25,408 bases of DNA from GCA-2733415 sp964635575 (GCA_964635575.1 CAZWNY010000024.1:1-25408), one strand, 5' to 3'; counted from the first letter of the stretch, positions 7,006 through 15,380 are shown. Translations and numbers: made by a program. The notes: a model not told the origin generated them from the letters alone.

Positions 7006-8145
7006 TTAATGATCGCTTTCCGCAACCGCCATCCCAATAAATAATGAGGATAACATGGTAAAAATAAACGCTTGTAAAAATGCTACTAGTATTTCAATTA
7101 CTGTAATAAATAGGGTTAATAAAAATGACACCCCTAAACTACCTCCTAAACCTAATGCTTCTCTTGCTGTATATGTTACTGCTACTAACCCCATTACTAC
7201 TGCGTGACCTGCTGTAATGTTCGCAAATAAACGGATTAATAATGAAAATGGTTTTGTTAACATACCTAATACTTCTATTGGAATTAACGCTATTTTCATT
7301 ACCCAATGTACTCCTGGCATCCAAAAAATATGCTTCCAGTAGTTTTTATTACCACTAAATTGCACAATAAAAAAGGTGAATAATGCTAAGCAAACAGTTA
7401 CTGCTATATTACCGGTTACGTTAAACCCTAATGGCGTTAAACCTAATAAATTTAATATCCAGATAAAAAAGAATACCGTTAATAGGAATCCCATAAATTT
7501 TCTGTAATGTTTTTCTCCAATATTTGGACGTGCAATATCGTCTCTCACATAAATTACCAAAGGCTCTAAAACTCTTGCAAAACCTGTTGGAATCGCTCCT
7601 TTTTTATATCCTTTTGCTAAAGATGTAAAACCTAACAATAATAATATACTTGCTAGTAACATTCCTAATACTGATTTTGTGATTGAAAAATCTATTACTT
7701 TGTCTGCGTTTTTTGCATGATGGTTTTCATCAAAGGAAACTGTTGTTTCATTTGCATTTAACTCATATATTTTACCGTGAATTTTAGCTAAATTTACATC
7801 TTCTTTTTCTACAATTACATGTCCATCGTCATTGTGTTTAAATTCAGATGACATAAATGTACGCAATCCTTTACTTGTCCAAACAATTATTGGCAATGAA
7901 AACCCTATATGTTTTCCTGTAGTAGCGTTTGTGTAAAACGTAAAGTCGTGAGCGTCTTTTAAGTGATGCTTGCTGTATGCGTTAATCTCTTCGTTGGTGT
8001 CAACTGGATTCCCAACCATTGCATGATCGTCATGACTTGCAGTTTCTGCCTCATGTTTTTCATCGCTTTCCGCGAATGTAACTACTGAAAACAACGCTAT
8101 TAAAAGTGTTGTCGTTAACTTGATAGATTTTTTTGCTATCATCAT
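7006..8145 (-). CDS. atpB: ATP synthase Fo a subunit with exported N-terminal extension
   Basis: Subunit a forms the two half-channels next to the c ring. At 379 aa it is about 100 residues longer than the enterobacterial protein. The extra part begins with a signal-peptide-like segment (residues 3-25, ending VVTFAES) and a charged, His/Asp/Glu-rich domain (about 26-150) that should lie in the periplasm. The canonical domain follows from about residue 155. It includes LNLLGLTPLGFN near 231-242 and SLLIRLFANITAGHA near 301-315; Arg305 matches the essential stator arginine. The C-terminal helices include VAFLQAFIFTMLSSLFIGMA. A good promoter lies just upstream (8190-8218), so the main atp transcript probably starts here. 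The extended form is common in Bacteroidota as I know them, and its role is not established. Confidence 0.95.
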   Translation of the reverse strand: MMIAKKSIKLTTTLLIALFSVVTFAESDEKHEAETASHDDHAMVGNPVDTNEEINAYSKHHLKDAHDFTFYTNATTGKHIGFSLPIIVWTSKGLRTFMSSEFKHNDDGHVIVEKEDVNLAKIHGKIYELNANETTVSFDENHHAKNADKVIDFSITKSVLGMLLASILLLLGFTSLAKGYKKGAIPTGFARVLEPLVIYVRDDIARPNIGEKHYRKFMGFLLTVFFFIWILNLLGLTPLGFNVTGNIAVTVCLALFTFFIVQFSGNKNYWKHIFWMPGVHWVMKIALIPIEVLGMLTKPFSLLIRLFANITAGHAVVMGLVAVTYTAREALGLGGSLGVSFLLTLFITVIEILVAFLQAFIFTMLSSLFIGMAVAESDH

Positions 8146-8189
8146 AATTTTATACTAAATGTAATTTTATGCTCTCAAAATTTTCGGTG

Positions 8190-8218
8190 CAAAGGTACAC
8201 AATAATTCAATAATTCAA
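8190..8218 (-). promoter_or_regulatory. Promoter of atpB and downstream atp genes
   Basis: On the minus strand TTG (8218-8216), an 18-base spacer and TACCTTTG (8197-8190) match TTG-N(17-23)-TANNTTTG exactly. The transcript should start near 8183, about 38 bases before the atpB ATG. This gives the core atp genes a promoter separate from sprE and atpZ. Confidence 0.72.
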
Positions 8219-8338
8219 ACTTTTTTTATTTGTTTTTTTAAACATCGTAATTTCTTTTTAAAAAACCGATTTACTGTTAAGATATAAGACTTGATTACAA
8301 CTAGCTAATAAACCGTTTTACAAAATATTTAGTAGCTT

Positions 8339-8725
8339 TTAATACAACTTCGCATTCAACAATTTAGCAATTGCCACTGCTTCTATAATTAAAAACAAAA
8401 ATAACGGAACTATTAAAGATAAACGCTGAAAGAGTTCTAGTTTTATTTCCGAAAAAATTACACCATTAAATAATAGTATAAAAAATCCTATTTTTAAAAA
8501 TACCGCTGCTAAAAAAGCATAACCCGCTTGATCCGGAAGTTTGTCAGCAACTACTTCAATCATTACATATATTATTATCGATGTTATTGCATGAAATAAA
8601 TACATTTTAAACAACGAATAAGAAAGCGTTAACTGACTGGATTCTAACACATATTGATGTGTTAAAAATACTATTGCAAATGTCATTGTTACTATTACTA
8701 CATAGCGTAAAATTCTTTTAATCAT
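8339..8725 (-). CDS. Four-helix membrane protein, AtpI-like position
   Basis: A 128-aa membrane protein with four hydrophobic segments (about residues 7-25, 42-61, 69-88 and 103-122) and short polar loops, e.g. EVVADKLPDQAG around residues 57-68. In flavobacteria a protein of this type sits between the AtpZ-like gene and atpB, in the place of AtpI, the accessory that helps c-ring assembly in other bacteria. Sequence similarity to AtpI is not obvious by eye, so the role is inferred from position, size and topology. Its start overlaps the end of the preceding gene by 8 bases, so they are translationally coupled. It is followed by 193 bases containing the atpB promoter. Confidence 0.8.
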   Translation of the reverse strand: MIKRILRYVVIVTMTFAIVFLTHQYVLESSQLTLSYSLFKMYLFHAITSIIIYVMIEVVADKLPDQAGYAFLAAVFLKIGFFILLFNGVIFSEIKLELFQRLSLIVPLFLFLIIEAVAIAKLLNAKLY

Positions 8726-8933
8726 CTTGGTTTGTTAATTTTGTTGCTTGTTTTATTACAGAATACATAGCTCCAAAAACAAACAAAAGAGTGCATATTT
8801 TGGTGTATAATTCATTATCATTAGGGTATTTTCCGTCTAGCCATTCCCCTATCAAACTACCCAAATAGATGGTAATTCCCATTTGAATAGCGATTCCTGT
8901 AAATTTAAGATATTTACTAATTGGTTTGTTCAC
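8718..8933 (-). CDS. AtpZ/AtpI-type ATP synthase accessory protein
   Basis: A 71-aa protein with two membrane helices (about residues 8-26 and 45-61) separated by GEWLDGKYPNDNELYT. The first helix with IAIQMGITIYLGSLIGEWLDGK matches the short AtpZ/AtpI-related family (putative F0F1-ATPase subunit) encoded upstream of atpB in many bacteria. The G-x-x-x-G-x-x-L-D pattern after the first helix is the recognisable part. AtpZ has been linked to magnesium uptake or ATP synthase assembly in Bacillus; the role here is inferred. It sits 7 bases after the bactofilin gene and overlaps the next gene by 8 bases, within a tight cluster starting at sprE. Confidence 0.85.
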   Translation of the reverse strand: MNKPISKYLKFTGIAIQMGITIYLGSLIGEWLDGKYPNDNELYTKICTLLFVFGAMYSVIKQATKLTNQDD

Positions 8934-8940
8934 GTTTTAT

Positions 8941-9309
8941 TTATTTCATGGTGTTTCCCATACTACAACTTGCGTTAAATGTAGCTCCTGGCTCTACTGC
9001 TAGTTTTTGAATAATTACTTCTCCTTCTATTTTAGCTTCACTTTTTAGAGACAATAGTCCGTTTACCGTTAAAATTCCTTTAAAACTTCCTTCAATATCT
9101 GCGCTTAAGCACAGTAAAGAACCTTCTATTTTTCCTGATTTACCTACAACTACTTTGCCTTTAGTTTTTACATCTCCTTCCACTCTTCCGTCTATCCTAA
9201 AACCTCCTTCTGAGGTGATACTTCCTACTATCGTTGTTCCTTCTGCTATCCGGTTTTGTTGATTTATTCCGTTTACGGATGTTTTTTCTTTTTTATTGTC
9301 TGAAAACAT
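8941..9309 (-). CDS. Bactofilin (polymer-forming cytoskeletal protein)
   Basis: Bactofilins form nucleotide-free filaments from a right-handed beta-helix and serve as scaffolds for envelope-linked processes. The 122 residues show the family pattern. A short disordered N-terminus (about 1-20) precedes IAEGTTIVGSITSEGGFRID and GRVEGDVKTKGKVVVGKSG, then repeated short strands (IEGSLLC, IEGSFKG, LTVNGLLSLKSEAKIEG) up to about residue 105, and a short tail. No transmembrane segment is present, so membrane contact would be through the N-terminal tail or partners. It lies 7 bases from both neighbours, between sprE/porW and the AtpZ-like gene, and is surely co-transcribed with them. Confidence 0.93.
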   Translation of the reverse strand: MFSDNKKEKTSVNGINQQNRIAEGTTIVGSITSEGGFRIDGRVEGDVKTKGKVVVGKSGKIEGSLLCLSADIEGSFKGILTVNGLLSLKSEAKIEGEVIIQKLAVEPGATFNASCSMGNTMK

Positions 9310-9316
9310 AATTGTA

Positions 9317-11869
9317 TTACTTTTTGAGATTGGTATATTTTTCTAAGTTTTTTTGAATTTGAATTATTTTATAATTTACAGATGATGCAATTATATAATT
9401 TGATGTTGGCTTATATTTATTTGCTTTTTTTTGCATTAATAACTGAAATATTTTTGCTGTTTCTGGAGTAATAAACCCATGAATTACTACAAAGTTTTTT
9501 GTTTCTGTATAATAATCTGATGATACTTTTAAGTGGTCTTTATAGGTGTCCTCTAGTGCTTTATTAATGTTTTTTACTAGTTTTTTAGCAGCTATTTTAT
9601 CGGCGTTGAATATATATATTAGTTTATGACTTATGCCTGCGTGTTTATTTACAAATTTTTGTTTCTCTAATATCGGTATTACTTTTTCTAATGTATTTTT
9701 CGCACTTTTACCCTCTTGTGTGTTCGCATAGGTTAATGCCACATAATTTATTGCTTTTTTATAGGCGGCAAGTCCTTCTGTTTTACCTATTATCATTGCT
9801 TTTAAAAGTTCGTATTTGGGCAACATTTCATGTGCGTTAAACTGTATAATGTATTTTTTTATACTAGCTTTTGTTGCTTCATAATTCCCTGCTTCAAATT
9901 GTTTGTATAGTTTATTGTAAATAACTTCAGGACTTCCTTTTGAAAAAAACAGCATTTCCTTTGGGTGCCTTAGTATTTCTGCATAACGAGACGCAGGATG
10001 GTTTGTTATAATATCTTGTTTAATCCTTTTTTGCTTTGCACTATTTATTTTACCGTATATTTTATATAATTGATATTTTGCGGGTAACACTAAGCGTTCA
10101 TTAGGATTTAAATCTAATAATTTTTCTAATCGTTTTGCTGCTAATTCGTATTCTTTAAATTTTTGGGCATAAATTAACCCTAATTTATAGTATGCAAAGT
10201 TTCTTTTTTTAACAACACTGTCTTTCTGTTTTAATTCTGTTGGTAATTGGCTTGTATAAAACTCAACAGTATATTTATCTTCTATTTTTTTTTCTGTGGT
10301 TTCGTTTTCTTCGTTTTCCTCATAATCTTCATCTTCGTTTTCAAACTTTTTTATTGTAGTTTTTTTTGCTCTACGCCAATCTATTTCTAGCGTTCGTTTT
10401 CCCCAAGTTTTTCTAAACTCTTGTTTTCCGTAGGCAACGGCTGTTGGGTTGTAAAAATAAAACAACACGGGTTTACCTAGGTTTTGTTTTCCTGCTGTAT
10501 TAAAAGGTGAAAATGTATTTCCTTTTGCTATTGAATTTCGTGTTACTTTTTCTTTTACTGCTGCTTCTTTTGTTTTTAATTCGGCTATATGATTTTCAAA
10601 ATAGGTGATGCGTTCGTCTTCAGTGTAATTTAATATTTTCAAAATACTATCGTTACGTTTCACTAAGTCTTCATATAAAATCACATCTTTTAAGTTGTCC
10701 TTTTTTTTCTTAAACAATCGGTATTCTTTTGTTTTTTTCTTTAATTTCACAAGTGTACTGTCATAATAAGCACCTGCTTTTTTGTATTGATTGTCTTCAA
10801 AATTATATGCTGCCAATTCCCTATAATTTAAAGACTGTAAATAGTTATTGTTGTTGTCCTTTCTAATAGATTTATTATAAAAAACTACTGCTAATGAGTC
10901 TAGTTCTAAATTTTTATAATATATGGCTTGTAGGTTGTATAGTTTGTCTAAAAATGGTCGATTTTCTCTATTTTCTATCAGTTTTGTTAGGTGTTTTGCG
11001 TATTCTGCTTTATTTTCTTTTTCAAAATTAAAATTACGAGCTTTTAACACTTGTGCGTTCACATGGTATATCCACAGTGTTTTTCTATGCATTTTAATTA
11101 CGTTATCAAAAGCAATGTTTGCACTATCTTTGTAGCCTAATCGGTTATAAATTTGCCCTTTTATAATTCCTAATCTTCCTTTTACTTCTTTGTTTTTGGT
11201 GTGCATTACAGCAATTTTAATATGTGTAATTGCGCTGTCGATGTGTTTTAAGTTTACATAGCCTTGTACCAACATTGCATGTGCATCAGAAAGCTCTCGG
11301 TCACTTAGTTTTTCTAATTTTATTAAACGTTTTAGGTTTTTAATTGCTGTTTCTTCATTTTCTAAACGTATATTTACTTTTTCTCTCCAAATTTTTGCGT
11401 AATTAATTTTATCGCTTGTAGGGTGTTTATACGAAATGTAATTAAACGCTTCTAACGCGGGTATAAATCGTTGTTCAAAATAACGAGATTTTCCTAAAAT
11501 CAAATATGCTTCTGCTGTTTCGGGGTTTTTTTCTTTACCGTCAATATTCATTCCGTGTTTCTGAATAGCTTTTACTGCTTTTTCTTCTGCACTTTTAAAA
11601 TTCTCATTTCTTGATCCTCCTGGAAGCAAAATATCATCGTTAATTTCCATCCGCTCTACAGGTAACATTTTCCAATAATTATCTTTATAGGATTGTATTA
11701 ATGCGTCTGTTCCTTTTTTAAAAGCGATATTACTATTATATAACACATTGTATTTTGTGTTTATAGAATGAAATTTTTTATTTAAAAATTTATCTTTTTT
11801 CCGAGAGCAGCTAATAAACGTTAACGTTACTATACAGAAAACTATGCTATGTCTGATGTGTTTTTTCAA
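9317..11869 (-). CDS. porW: Type IX secretion system lipoprotein SprE/PorW (TPR protein)
   Basis: An 850-aa outer-membrane lipoprotein of the PorW/SprE family, required for type IX secretion and, in gliding flavobacteria, for motility. In this family it is thought to link the PorK/PorN ring to the Sov translocon. The N-terminus is a lipoprotein signal ending TFISC (Cys21), followed by SRKKDKFLNKKFHSINTKYN. The body is helical with TPR-like repeats, for example AEAYLILGKSRYFEQRFIPA (about 123-142), and repeats around 200-270, 330-370, 560-620 and 680-760. An acidic low-complexity stretch rich in E, D and N lies near residues 515-540. It is the first gene of a tight minus-strand cluster with bactofilin and AtpZ-like genes, and diverges from mutY. 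Confidence 0.9.
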   Translation of the reverse strand: MKKHIRHSIVFCIVTLTFISCSRKKDKFLNKKFHSINTKYNVLYNSNIAFKKGTDALIQSYKDNYWKMLPVERMEINDDILLPGGSRNENFKSAEEKAVKAIQKHGMNIDGKEKNPETAEAYLILGKSRYFEQRFIPALEAFNYISYKHPTSDKINYAKIWREKVNIRLENEETAIKNLKRLIKLEKLSDRELSDAHAMLVQGYVNLKHIDSAITHIKIAVMHTKNKEVKGRLGIIKGQIYNRLGYKDSANIAFDNVIKMHRKTLWIYHVNAQVLKARNFNFEKENKAEYAKHLTKLIENRENRPFLDKLYNLQAIYYKNLELDSLAVVFYNKSIRKDNNNNYLQSLNYRELAAYNFEDNQYKKAGAYYDSTLVKLKKKTKEYRLFKKKKDNLKDVILYEDLVKRNDSILKILNYTEDERITYFENHIAELKTKEAAVKEKVTRNSIAKGNTFSPFNTAGKQNLGKPVLFYFYNPTAVAYGKQEFRKTWGKRTLEIDWRRAKKTTIKKFENEDEDYEENEENETTEKKIEDKYTVEFYTSQLPTELKQKDSVVKKRNFAYYKLGLIYAQKFKEYELAAKRLEKLLDLNPNERLVLPAKYQLYKIYGKINSAKQKRIKQDIITNHPASRYAEILRHPKEMLFFSKGSPEVIYNKLYKQFEAGNYEATKASIKKYIIQFNAHEMLPKYELLKAMIIGKTEGLAAYKKAINYVALTYANTQEGKSAKNTLEKVIPILEKQKFVNKHAGISHKLIYIFNADKIAAKKLVKNINKALEDTYKDHLKVSSDYYTETKNFVVIHGFITPETAKIFQLLMQKKANKYKPTSNYIIASSVNYKIIQIQKNLEKYTNLKK

Positions 11870-11977
11870 CGACTTAAAATCTTATTTTAATTACCAATTA
11901 TAACTCTTTATTAAACGGTTTATTATCAATTAATTTGTAAAAATACATTTCTTTTTTATTTTTTTATAAAATTTTAT

Positions 11978-12008
11978 TTGAAAAGCACATTTTTTTCAGA
12001 TATTTTAG
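11978..12008 (+). promoter_or_regulatory. Promoter of mutY (one mismatch)
   Basis: TTG (11978-11980), a 20-base spacer and TATTTTAG (12001-12008) match TTG-N(17-23)-TANNTTTG with a single mismatch. The start point expected about 7 bases downstream is practically at the mutY ATG (12018), so the transcript would be nearly leaderless. Confidence 0.5.
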
Positions 12009-12017
12009 CCGAATTAT

Positions 12018-13088
12018 ATGAAACATATACAACAAAACTTATTGCTTTGGTACGCAATCAACAAAAGGGAAATGCCATGGAGAAACACTAAAAACCCGTA
12101 TTATATTTGGTTATCCGAAATTATTTTACAACAAACTAGAGTTGCGCAAGGTTTACCGTATTATGAGAAATTTGTAGCTACTTTTACCACTATACAACAA
12201 TTAGCAAACGCTAATGAAGAGGATGTTTTAAAATTATGGCAAGGATTAGGTTATTACTCTAGAGCAAGAAATTTACACGCTACCTCAAAATATATTTCTA
12301 ACAACCTAAATGGTGTTTTTCCTGATAATTATATTGATTTATTAAAACTAAAAGGTGTAGGCGATTATACCGCAAGTGCTATTTCTTCTTTTTGTTTTAA
12401 CGAACCTAGAGCGGTTTTAGATGGTAATGTTTTTCGGTTTTTATCTCGTTATTTCGGGATACAAACTACCATAAATAGTACTGCTGGTAAAAAAGAATTT
12501 GGTGCATTGGCAACACAATTACTAAACACTAAGGATCCTGCAACTCATAATCAAGCAATTATGGAGTTTGGCGCAAACCAATGCAAACCTAAAAAACCTA
12601 ATTGCACAACTTGTCCGTTTAATAATAGTTGCATTGCATTTCGAGATAATTTAGTCGCAATTATTCCTAAAAAAGACAAAAAAATTAAACTTAAAAAACG
12701 ATACTTTAATTACATTGTACCTATAATTAATGATCATAAAACGGTTTTACAAAAACGCACTCAAAACGGTATTTGGAAAAACTTATATGAATTTCCGCTT
12801 ATAGAAACCGAACAAATCAGCAATAAAAAGGAAATATTATTATTTTTGAAAGAAAAAAAACACTTTAAAATTAACACGCTTACTCGCTATAATGCAACAA
12901 CAATTGTACATAAATTATCGCATCAACATATTTACACTGTTTTTTGGGTTTTAGAAACAACAACGTCTAATTTAGATGAAATTTTAATTAAAAACATACA
13001 CAAATTACCCATTTCTACTCTAATTTTTAATTTTATTAAAGAATTCTTTTTTGCAACGGATAAGGGTATTTTGGAGAAAAACATCTAA
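12018..13088 (+). CDS. mutY: A/G-specific adenine DNA glycosylase
   Basis: MutY removes adenine mispaired with 8-oxoguanine in the base-excision pathway. At 356 aa it is full length. The catalytic Glu34 lies in SEIILQQTRV. The helix-hairpin-helix is LKGVGDYTASAI (about 111-122), and the catalytic Asp135 lies in AVLDGNV. The iron-sulphur cluster ligands Cys189, Cys196, Cys199 and Cys205 show the canonical C-x6-C-x2-C-x5-C spacing. The C-terminal part from about residue 225 is the NUDIX-like domain that recognises 8-oxoG (e.g. TVLQKRTQNGIWKNLYEFP, near residues 244-262). The gene starts a plus-strand set mutY-ssb-gldE, a neighbourhood seen in other flavobacteria, but ssb follows after 164 bases with its own -7-like element. 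Confidence 0.96.
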   Translation: MKHIQQNLLLWYAINKREMPWRNTKNPYYIWLSEIILQQTRVAQGLPYYEKFVATFTTIQQLANANEEDVLKLWQGLGYYSRARNLHATSKYISNNLNGVFPDNYIDLLKLKGVGDYTASAISSFCFNEPRAVLDGNVFRFLSRYFGIQTTINSTAGKKEFGALATQLLNTKDPATHNQAIMEFGANQCKPKKPNCTTCPFNNSCIAFRDNLVAIIPKKDKKIKLKKRYFNYIVPIINDHKTVLQKRTQNGIWKNLYEFPLIETEQISNKKEILLFLKEKKHFKINTLTRYNATTIVHKLSHQHIYTVFWVLETTTSNLDEILIKNIHKLPISTLIFNFIKEFFFATDKGILEKNI

Positions 13089-13200
13089 CAATAAAAAAAT
13101 AACTACACTCAACAAAACTACATAAACCATAGCGTTTCAGCACATTTTACAAAACCCATAAAATTTACATTTTTTACGCTTATTTTAAAAGAAAAAATTG

Positions 13201-13208
13201 TAAATTTG
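13201..13208 (+). promoter_or_regulatory. Possible -7 element for ssb
   Basis: TAAATTTG fits TANNTTTG, 45 bases before the ssb ATG. No TTG occurs at the expected -33 distance, so this is only a candidate. Confidence 0.35.
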
Positions 13209-13252
13209 GATACGTATTAAACTACAAAAATAAATATTTTATTTAAGAAATT

Positions 13253-13699
13253 ATGGCAAACGGGACACTAAATAAAGTAATGTTAATTGGTAATTTAGGA
13301 GATGATGTAAAAATGCATTATTTTGATGGCGGAGGATGCATTGGTCGTTTTCCGATAGCAACTAGTGAAAGTTATGTAAGTAAACAAAATGGCGAACGCA
13401 TTACAAATACCGATTGGCACAATATTGTGGTTCGCAATAAAGCTGCGGAAATTTGCGAAAAATATCTTAAAAAAGGAGACAAAGTATATATTGAAGGCCG
13501 TATAAAAAACCGTCAATGGCAAGATGAAACAGGAAATACACGCTACTCAACAGAAGTACACGCTACCGAATTTACATTTTTAACTCCAAAAGGAGAAGGC
13601 GAAACAAATACAACAAAACAAAACATTCCTGATCCAATAAAAAACGAAACTACAACGGCAGAAAACGAATCAACCAAAGAAAAAAACTTGCCTTTTTAA
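13253..13699 (+). CDS. ssb: Single-stranded DNA-binding protein
   Basis: SSB coats single-stranded DNA during replication, repair and recombination. The 148-aa protein has the OB fold in residues 1-110: NKVMLIGNLGDDVKMHYF, RFPIATSESYV, TDWHNIVVRNKAAEICEKYL, KGDKVYIEGRIKNRQW and YSTEVHATEFTFL. A short linker of T, K, N and E follows. The C-terminus ends LPF, as in other SSBs, but the residues before it are K-E-K-N instead of the usual acidic D-D, so the protein-interaction tip is much less negative. The gene is 10 bases upstream of gldE and surely co-transcribed. Bacteroidota often carry more than one SSB; I cannot tell whether this is the main one. Confidence 0.95.
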   Translation: MANGTLNKVMLIGNLGDDVKMHYFDGGGCIGRFPIATSESYVSKQNGERITNTDWHNIVVRNKAAEICEKYLKKGDKVYIEGRIKNRQWQDETGNTRYSTEVHATEFTFLTPKGEGETNTTKQNIPDPIKNETTTAENESTKEKNLPF

Positions 13700-13709
13700 T
13701 AATAACAAC

Positions 13710-15026
13710 ATGAACCCTGAATTTTTTAGTTTTTTACCTCTTTTGCTTTTTAACAATGTTACAATTTTTAGTACTCTCGGATTATTAGTATTATTAATTG
13801 CTTCCGCATTAATATCAGGATCTGAAGTTGCATTTTTTTCTTTATCACATACACAATTAAGTAACGAATCGAAAGATTTTAACAATAAAAAAATTGTCGT
13901 AAAGCTTGTAAAAAATCACAAAAAACTACTTGCAACCATCTTAATTTCCAATAATTTTATAAACATTGCTATTGTACTTTTATTTGCCTCATTAGGTGAA
14001 ATTTGGTTTAAAAACATAAATTATCAACTTTTTGGTATAATCGATTTACGTTTTATGATAGAAGTTGTAGTTGTTACCTTTTTAATTTTACTATTTGGTG
14101 AAATTTTACCCAAAGTATATGCTAGTAGAAACAATACAAAATTTTCAGGTTTTATGTCAAAACCAATCATTTTTTTGCAAAAAGCACTCCATTTACTTAG
14201 CATACCCATGCAAGCAGGTACAAATTATATAGAAACCCGATTAGGAAAAACAAAAAGCAACTTAAGTATTAATGAACTTTCACAAGCATTAAAGCTTACC
14301 GACCAAAAAACAACTACACACGAGGAACAAAAAATGTTACAAGGCATTGTTTCTTTCGGAAATACCGACACCAAACAAGTAATGCGCCCACGTATCGATG
14401 TATTTGGATTAGATTATAATGACGAATACATTCATGTAATTACACAAATTATAAAATCCGGATATTCTAGAATACCTGTTTATAAAGAGTCTTTAGACAC
14501 CATAATAGGTGTTTTGTATGTAAAAGATTTATTACCATACCTTAATAAAAAAAATGTAAAATGGCAAGAGCTACTTAGGAAACCCATTTTTGTAAGTGAA
14601 CACAAAAAGTTAGACGACTTATTAAATGATTTTCAAGAAAAAAAAATACACCTAGCTATTGTAGTAGATGAATATGGAGGCACATCAGGTTTAGTAACCT
14701 TAGAGGATGTTATAGAGGAAATTGTAGGTGACATTAGTAACGAGTTTGATGAAAATGATTTGGTTTACGAAAAAATAGACAATTATAACTTTATTTTTGA
14801 AGGAAAAACTGCTTTAAAAGACGTGTATAAAATAACTCATATTGATGCCGATTTATTTGAAGAACATAAAGGAGAAGCCGAAACTATTGCTGGGTTTTTA
14901 TTAGAGGTTTCAGGAAGTTTTCCTAAAATAAACGATATAATTACTTTCAAAAATCATCAATTTACTGTAAAAAATTTAGACAAAAAACGAATTAAACAAA
15001 TAAAAATAACATTACCTAAAACATAA
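13710..15026 (+). CDS. gldE: Gliding-motility-associated protein GldE (CNNM/CBS/CorC_HlyC family)
   Basis: A 438-aa inner-membrane protein with the hemolysin-C/CNNM layout. Three to four membrane helices (about residues 17-36, 70-95 and 105-135) form the DUF21/CNNM domain, including ISGSEVAFFSLSHTQL (35-50) and LILLFGEILPKVYA. A CBS pair covers about 215-335 (VMRPRIDVFGLD, SRIPVYKESLDTIIGVLYVKD, HLAIVVDEYGGTSGLVTLED). A CorC_HlyC cap domain runs from about 350 to the end (AETIAGFLLEVSGSFP). In Flavobacterium johnsoniae GldE supports GldD in gliding. The identification as GldE rather than a general CorC-like transporter rests on the ssb-gldE order typical of flavobacteria. Here gldD does not follow; two tRNA genes on the other strand do. 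Confidence 0.85.
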   Translation: MNPEFFSFLPLLLFNNVTIFSTLGLLVLLIASALISGSEVAFFSLSHTQLSNESKDFNNKKIVVKLVKNHKKLLATILISNNFINIAIVLLFASLGEIWFKNINYQLFGIIDLRFMIEVVVVTFLILLFGEILPKVYASRNNTKFSGFMSKPIIFLQKALHLLSIPMQAGTNYIETRLGKTKSNLSINELSQALKLTDQKTTTHEEQKMLQGIVSFGNTDTKQVMRPRIDVFGLDYNDEYIHVITQIIKSGYSRIPVYKESLDTIIGVLYVKDLLPYLNKKNVKWQELLRKPIFVSEHKKLDDLLNDFQEKKIHLAIVVDEYGGTSGLVTLEDVIEEIVGDISNEFDENDLVYEKIDNYNFIFEGKTALKDVYKITHIDADLFEEHKGEAETIAGFLLEVSGSFPKINDIITFKNHQFTVKNLDKKRIKQIKITLPKT

Positions 15027-15070
15027 GATCCATTAAACTTAATGCCATCTTAAATTTATTACCTAAAAAC

Positions 15071-15099
15071 AAAAAAGGTTTCACATTGCTGTAAAACCT
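15071..15099 (-). terminator. Terminator of the tRNA-Asn pair
   Basis: On the minus strand AGGTTT (15099-15094) pairs with AAACCT (15081-15076) around a 12-base loop. It is followed by TTTTTTGTTTTT (the A-rich stretch left of 15077 on the plus strand). It lies 9 bases after the 3' end of the first tRNA and 49 bases after gldE. Confidence 0.5.
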
Positions 15100-15107
15100 A
15101 TATTCTG

Positions 15108-15181
15108 CTCCTCTTCAAAGACTCGAACTTTGGACCCTCTGATTAACAGTCAGATGCTCTAACCAACTGAGCTAAAGAGGA
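15108..15181 (-). tRNA. tRNA-Asn (GTT), copy 1
   Basis: A 74-base cloverleaf. The acceptor is TCCTCTT pairing with AAGAGGA (15109-15115), with discriminator G. The D-arm is GCTC-AGTTGGTTA-GAGC. The anticodon stem is TCTGA/TCAGA with loop CTGTTAA (anticodon GTT). The variable loop has five bases, and the T-arm is CAAAG-TTCGAGT-CTTTG. The CCA end is not encoded in full (CAG follows). Identical to the second copy. Confidence 0.96.
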
Positions 15182-15249
15182 TTGTGCTTTATAAAAGCTA
15201 TGTAAATTGTAGAAATTATCGGCTTCTACGTTGCCTTTGCTTAACTTTG

Positions 15250-15323
15250 CTCCTCTTCAAAGACTCGAACTTTGGACCCTCTGATTAACAGTCAGATGCT
15301 CTAACCAACTGAGCTAAAGAGGA
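15250..15323 (-). tRNA. tRNA-Asn (GTT), copy 2
   Basis: Base-for-base identical to the copy at 15108-15181, separated from it by 68 bases. Transcribed first from the promoter at 15381-15411, so both are processed from one transcript. The identity extends 2 bases beyond the gene on the 3' side (15106-15107 and 15248-15249), which fits a tandem duplication kept uniform. Confidence 0.96.
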
Positions 15324-15380
15324 ATTTTTTCCGCTCAGTATAAATACTAAGTTAGGAATGGATGCTTTGTTAAGCGGTTG

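Noticed and set aside
7139..7324. Minus-strand 61-codon frame within atpB
   Set aside because: Overlaps the conserved C-terminal helices of subunit a in another frame; a shadow.
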